A stretch of 64,000 nt of DNA from Sphaerolaimus hirsutus (lineage: Eukaryota > Nematoda > Chromadorea > Monhysterida > Sphaerolaimidae). Position 1 is the first letter of the stretch; every line of letters begins with the position of its first letter. The stretch covers positions 13,715,832-13,779,831 of the forward strand of contig OZ038458.1 in NCBI GenBank assembly GCA_964036195.1, read 5' to 3'. A program made the translations under genes and the position numbers. The notes below the pieces were generated by a model that made no database searches, was not told the origin of the DNA, and was given only the letters and a program-made list of their open reading frames with translations. This document shows positions 58,984 to 64,000 of the stretch, piece after piece.

Positions 58984-61075
58984 ATGGCGGCCGCCACTGT
59001 TCCTGCCAAAATTGTGATGAAGGGCACGAGCACGGTCTCGCTACATGACAGGTAGTTAGATGTCATTATAGCATACCGTGTTTTCGCGGAAGTTTATAGC
59101 ACATCCTGCATGTCATTGTTGCATTTTTTTTGTATTTCCGACAGTTAGATTCATTCCCTTGACAATCGTCGCCTTTACGGAATCTATTCAGTCGACGCAG
59201 CATTTCAATTTGACCCCTCACCCTCTAAGTACCCCACCGCAGATGGTCCACGCTGCCAGCACCGATCGAAAACGGGCCGGTGATGAGCGCCGCCCCGGTG
59301 CTGGGCGCCGAGCCGTCCATCGTCAGACCGACCACATTCGACGATGTAGTTCCTGCCATGGCTAACAGAGCGGCAGCCGGTTCCATGTATGCCGACTATG
59401 AGCAAGTCGGTTTGGGGGTGCCACCTGGTTTTTAGCGACTTTTGTTTTTCTGTGGAAAAATGGTTACAGTGAGGAAAATCGTTGTTATTTTACAGGTTAT
59501 TTTTCAGACCATTTACCTATTTGTGGTATTTTGGAGCTGGGTGTGGGCTCTGAGCAGTTCGTTTCTCAAACGAATGTGTCGTAAACGAAACACATTCGAT
59601 TAAATGTGCTTTTATATTTAGAATCCCTTTATTTCAGCTGCAAGCCGAGTACTCATTGAACGGCCTGTCGCGACCGCTGGATAATAGGGATCTGGCACGT
59701 GTGATGGCTTACCGACCGAACGTGCGCGCCGCCTTTTTCGATGATCTCGCTTATACACAGGTACCGGTTTTGTTTACCGATTCATTTTGTGGGGGGAGGG
59801 GGTGAATTTTCGAGGTTTTTACTACTGTCCACTTTTTCTTACTGTACCGGACATCGACTCGCGGACAGACTCATAGGCTTACCACACACTGAAATTTTGA
59901 CTTTTTTAGACGCGGAAGCGCAACTCAACTTTAAAAAATTATAGTATACGAAAAGCGATTTACTTCAATCTTTACGAACCCCCGCGGGGGTCTCAATCTA
60001 CAAAAACCCTGATCTGAGAGTCGATTGTCGAAAAGAAAAACGTGCGCAGCGGGACCCGGCGTCGGCACGGCTCAGCGGCCGTTCCCCGTGGACTCGGCTG
60101 GGTCTCTACCGTCGTCAGTACCCCATGTTCAAACGGCGGCCGTACTTCTATGGCGGCTGGCGCGGTAACTTCTACGGGGCCAAGCGACGGGGTCTGGGCA
60201 TGCGCAGGTGCGCAGATTGAAACTTCTCTGATTCGATAACCTCATTTCGGCGGTGGCCTGACTCCAGGTTTTTTTATGAAGGCACGCCCGGCAAATGTAC
60301 ATGATGAATTATTCTCATACTAATTTTATGGATTTCGATCGAAAAATTGAGAAAATGATTAATCACATTGTTTTCCGTATCACTGCGACATAGGGTTTTG
60401 TAAAAAAGCATTCAAAATCACTAAATCTGGCCAATAGCCATGGAATTACCTATTGCGATTTTGAACGCTTTTTTTAAACAAAACTATACTGGACTGATAT
60501 GCAAAACATTGCGAACAATCGGTTTTTCAATTTTATTGACGAAATCCATAAAAATTTGTATCAAATTCAATCATTTCGTTTGCTGGGCATGCCTGCCTTC
60601 CCAATAAAATTTGGTGCTGGTGTCAATTGTCACCTTGTCAAGTGGCAATGAAAGTACCAAGTGATAAGTTGTGGTGGTAGCTAAGTCAAATATGTGACAA
60701 GTAAACTGCGCGACGAATAAATAATTCGATTTACAAAATGAATGATCACTCATAAATAAACTCCTCACTTCCACTCACCACACTCAAATTCCACCACACA
60801 GCACTTATCCCGTCACCCAACAACCCCGCCCCCCCAGATCGCTCTACTCCGACTCGATGAACGGCGGCGGCAGGCCGTTCGGCGGTCGCTGGCGCGGCTC
60901 CTATGGCTACGGCTACCGCGGGGGGCGGGGCGGTTTTCGCGGCCGCGGCGGGCGCGGTTTTAGAGGTCGACAGCAGCGCTACTCCAAGGAGCAGCTGGAC
61001 AAGCAGCTCGACGAGTACATGGCCAACACCAAGACCAGTCTGGACGCGGCGCTCGACTCCTATATGAAGGTTTAA
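58984..61075 (+). CDS. CHTOP: CHTOP (chromatin target of PRMT1) homologue
   Basis: Five exons: 58984-59051, 59243-59405, 59638-59760, 60050-60207, 60838-61075 (TAA), in phase, giving 249 residues (human 248). The N-terminus MAAATVPAKIVMKGTSTVSL parallels the CHTOP start. Arg/Gly/Tyr-rich middle exons follow (RRPYFYGGWRGN, GYRGGRGGFRGRGG), then the C-terminal motif SKEQLDKQLDEYM with LDAALDSYM, which is the UAP56-binding C-box shared by CHTOP and ALYREF. It acts in TREX-dependent mRNA export and its RG repeats are PRMT substrates. A second 3' end is possible: AAG/GTTTAA at 61069-61070 with a distant acceptor TTTTTAG (61854-61860), giving the ending K-DAP-stop. Confidence 0.93.
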
Positions 61076-61279
61076 TGGTAAGAGTGTCCGATTTAAGAGT
61101 GTTTTTGGTTGGGTGTGGAGATGTGTGGGTTTTTTATGTAGGTTTGACCTTGTAGGCATGGGCGTAGGCATGCTTGTATTTATGCATTTTCGAAATAAGC
61201 TCACATAAACGGTGTTAACTACACACCATATATAGCGCCTACGTTTTTTATCTTGGGAAATTCCCCTGACACTTCAAGT

Positions 61280-61440
61280 GGCGAGGACTCCGTGCGTATG
61301 TAAACTCGGTGCCCATCTAGCGCTAACCCAGTGTCCATGTAGACTCTGTGCGCATGTGGAGCCCCCTAGATGGTCACCGGGTAACATGCGCACCGGATTG
61401 TAGCGCTACATGGGCACCGGGCGGGTTGCCAGGGGGAATC
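61280..61440. repeat. GGTGCCCATCTAGCGC inverted repeat
   Basis: TCGGTGCCCATCTAGCGCTA and TAGCGCTACATGGGCACCGG are inverted, with GTGCGCATGTGGAGCCCC and ACATGCGCACCGG inside. It is a small foldback in the CHTOP 3' region. Confidence 0.6.
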
Positions 61441-61601
61441 GTGGATGTGGGGTGGATGACAGTGTACCAGTGTTGCTAAAACGTATTTAAGTTTACCCTG
61501 AGTTTAGCTGATTTAGCTTTATTTATGTGAATGTGCATTAGCCTTCATGAAAACTCATCGCGATATTGAAAATTGAGATTTGCATTTTATGCATATTTTG
61601 G

Positions 61602-61808
61602 AGGCCCACACACTAGTTGACACATGTGTGTTAACTGGTCAGTGTCCACTCAGATTTCGGCTTCACGTGTCGCAGTGTGATCTTCTAGTCCTCTTGCCAC
61701 TTTTTCAGCATTGCCGCATGTGCGTTTCGTTATCGCTCAGCGACAAGTGAATCTGAGTTGACACAGACCAGTTGACACACAAGTGTCAACCTAGTGTGTG
61801 GGTGGGTC
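61602..61808. mobile_element. ACTAGTTGACA-type MITE
   Basis: GGCCCACACACTAGTTGACAC and GTGTCAACCTAGTGTGTGGG are inverted ends; CAGATTTCGGCTTCACGTGTC matches the copies at 39471 and 46578. It lies between CHTOP exon 5 and its possible distal acceptor. Confidence 0.8.
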
Positions 61809-61879
61809 GCCTTTAATGCACAATTTCCTGTTAAATAAATCCTTTTGTACTTCTTTTTAGGATGCTCCGTAGCTGCTAC

Positions 61880-62340
61880 AAGGGAGATCGCAAAAGTAAC
61901 CAAGTTTGTGATTTGTCCGTTTGTGTGCATTGTTCATATCTTTATCATATTTACTATGTAATCGTTAAACTTTTCTGTTTTGCACGATACCACAAATCTA
62001 TTGATTCCTCATTTCGTTTTGTTGTCACCGTCTGCTGGTTAATTGCTGAATATCTCATTGATTTCGTGGATGTGTATGATAGAGTGATGCTGTAGAATGT
62101 ACTGTAGTTGACATGGTTCATTTACAAAAGCGTTGAAAAAATCGATGGGAGATTTATATTAATATTTTTCAGAAAATATAAAAAAATTACGCGTTTTATA
62201 CATTTTTTTCCACGATTTTCAAGAGAGTTTTAGTTATATTTCCTTTTCGAGAGATCTTTTGAGATTTTCAAAAATATCAGAAAATTAATTTTTTTAAATC
62301 GAGCACTTATATTTTTTTCCGGCTTTTATCATGGAGATTT
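61880..62340. other. Intergenic, no gene recognised
   Basis: AT-rich sequence after the possible distal CHTOP acceptor. No coding signal or defined repeat seen. Confidence 0.3.
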
Positions 62341-62349
62341 GATTATGTT

Positions 62350-62783
62350 CAGGGACGTATCCAGGATTTTTGAGCGGGGGGGGGGCTGTTTGTTTACGGA
62401 GCCCCGCGAACCGGGGGGGGGGGGCCTAAAATTTTGCCTACAAAGGGAGGTAATGGCGCCATGGCGCTGGCGCCATCCGTAGGCGTTACGCCATGGCGAC
62501 ATTGGCGCTGGCGCTAGCGCCAGAAAGCACTATATGTATGGAAATACACTATATATAGAGCGACGGTCACACGATTGAGTGAAATTTCATGGATTTGAGT
62601 ATATAGGGACCGATCTGCTGATATTTCTGTGTGCGCGACGAATGCGCGCTTGCGCGCAAAAATTTTTACGTGGCACCTTGAGATTTGGTACCGAAAATTG
62701 CATTTTCCCGGTAGTTTTCCGGTCTCGCCCGGGAAGGGGGGGGGCTGCAGCCCCCCCCCGCCCCCCCCCTGGATACGTCCTTG
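62350..62783. mobile_element. hAT-like non-autonomous element, 8-bp duplication
   Basis: CAGGGACGTATCCAGG and CCTGGATACGTCCTTG ends; exact flanks ATTATGTT (62342-62349, 62784-62791). It has paired G/C runs and a GGCGCCATGGCGCTGGCGCC core. It is the best reference copy of the family. Confidence 0.9.
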
Positions 62784-62899
62784 ATTATGTTGATCTTTCG
62801 GAAATTTCCAGACATTATATTTTCTCAAGATCACCGATTTTTCCTATGCTACTCACAATGTGCCCACACAAAATATTTTACGGTCGAAATTTCCTCAAT

Positions 62900-63010
62900 T
62901 GATGAATATTGAGTTTACCAGAACGGATGATTTTCAATCTGCATCAAGAGTAGTTAACGAACAGCTCATTACGGTAAACTCAAATGCTTTCTAAGCATAT
63001 TTATCAAATT
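62900..63010. repeat. TGGTAAACTCAAA inverted-repeat fragment
   Basis: TTGAGTTTACCAGAACGGATGA and TCATTACGGTAAACTCAAAT pair across about 70 bp with GTAGTTAACGAACAG inside; same small family as 9000-9130. Confidence 0.5.
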
Positions 63011-63790
63011 CAGAAAATTTCAGCTCTAAGATAGTGCGTTTGTGCGGCCGAAGTTTTAATTGATTTTCTTCCTATTGATAGTGTAATGTCAGAGTAAGAT
63101 GCTGTCTTCGTTCGCGTGCTGGTGTTTTTTTACAATCAGATTTTGTAAATTTTTAGACGGATTGGTGAAAGTTAGTAAATTCTAATTTCATCTGTCAAAT
63201 AGCGACCACCTGCCATTTACAGTTTGCATGAAGCGAATTTTAGTTGGGATCAATTCTGTCAAGTTCTGTTAAATTCTAGTTCAACCCGGTATTTCTATCT
63301 GTAAGGTCCTGACCAGGGTGTCAAAGAAAAAAATTTTCTGATAAACTTAGGCAGGGGTTTTATTGGGGGGTGGCTGTGTGGGTTACCCCCCCCCCCTTAG
63401 CCACAATTGAGCGTTCTGCACACTAATAAAAATGAATGTTTGTAGGAGCCAACTCTGTTCACTGAATGATCCCACGGTCTGAGTCGGGTGGAATTGTAGC
63501 GTGTAGATAATTATGAACTGGTGATATAGTAACGATGTATTTATGCTGATATCTATTTTCATTTCATAATGTAAAAAAGCGATACGGCATTCCATACTGA
63601 AACTGGCTTGTGAGACTTTTCAAGGAAATACAGCAATACATTCACAAGTCTATACACGGCGAACCGCATTCTATGCAATTTTCTGAAGGAACCCTATTTA
63701 TCATGACGTCGTCGTTCATAAAGTAAAAATTGTTCCATAAACGTTTCAGGATGAAAGCATTCGTCGCTTCTACGCGACTCCGCCTTTACT
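63010..63790. other. Intergenic, no gene recognised
   Basis: AT-rich DNA with a short G/C-run remnant near 63365-63400. No coding frame is supported. Confidence 0.3.
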
Positions 63791-63794
63791 CCAG

Positions 63795-63975
63795 TGTTCT
63801 TAAAATACCGGTATCTTTGGAAAGTGTAAGCGTAAATACACTCCCAATTTTGAGTATGGATGGTAAGGTATTTTTGAAATACCCAGGAAAGCGTAAAAAA
63901 GTTCGTAAGCATAAAATTTTTCTAGAAAGTGCTCTTGCTGTTGAGCATCGAGAAACACCATATTTAGCTTTCACT
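63795..63975. repeat. GTAAACGTAAA-family fragment
   Basis: GTTCTTAAAATACCGGTATC, GTGTAAGCGTAAATACAC and CCCAGGAAAGCGTAAAAAAG follow the family pattern in worn form. Confidence 0.4.
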
Positions 63976-64000
63976 TAGATGATATTATACACCATTTCCA

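Overview
This window is eukaryotic genomic DNA with short GC-rich exons, mostly GT-AG introns of 50 bp to over 1 kb, and very heavy transposable-element load. The best taxonomic clue is a four-exon cuticle collagen at 48155-49919. It has a short cytoplasmic start, one membrane anchor, an RAKR processing site, Cys-flanked Gly-X-Y blocks and a CxxCPPPR...GY end, which is the nematode cuticle collagen plan. The alpha-tubulin, UBAP1, ATRAID, CHTOP, derlin, MRPS6 and RPL13 genes are all animal type. I infer a nematode, perhaps an early-branching one because it keeps several metazoan genes in recognisable form. The species is not identifiable from the sequence alone.

Layout: (1) the 3' end of a UBAP1 gene (574-3377, +); (2) ribosomal protein L13 (5151-8483, +); (3) a roughly 7 kb composite element with terminal inverted repeats (10157-17190), carrying a Ty3/gypsy-type LTR retrotransposon with identical LTRs but a broken gag; (4) an 11.5 kb CNTNAP/neurexin-IV-like receptor (17628-29124, -); (5) a divergent GSK3-like kinase (33157-36195, +); (6) a repeat desert (36200-40250); (7) alpha-tubulin (40251-44426, -); (8) an unidentified type I membrane protein (45524-47054, -); (9) the cuticle collagen (-), head to head with derlin-1 (50840-54146, +); (10) mitochondrial ribosomal protein S6 (54611-56883, +); (11) ATRAID (57099-58577, -), head to head with CHTOP (58984-61075, +); (12) a repeat-rich right end. 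I found no tRNA, rRNA or CRISPR.

The most interesting signal is the relationship between mobile elements and introns. Two related families of short foldback elements begin with GTGCCA or GTACCA and end in TGCCCC or TGGCCC followed by a 3-bp duplication of type CWG. Each copy therefore carries a ready 5' splice site and a C-rich 3' tract, while the last 3 bases of the would-be intron come from the target-site duplication. In alpha-tubulin one copy is exactly a whole 193-bp GT-AG intron. In the kinase two copies sit at exon junctions where the duplication is CTG, so exact removal would need a GT-TG intron; the alternative is use of a downstream exonic CAG. These look like introners (intron-generating transposons). 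A separate TACCGTATTT family supplies the 5' splice site of another kinase intron.

The other repeats fall into families: two with 8-bp target duplications (hAT-like), a GGCCCACACACTAGTTGACA MITE family, a GTAAACGTAAA family, poly-G/CTATCTATC elements, a 1.3 kb perfect-plan palindrome and a 1.9 kb inverted-repeat element. Nesting gives a relative order of insertion.
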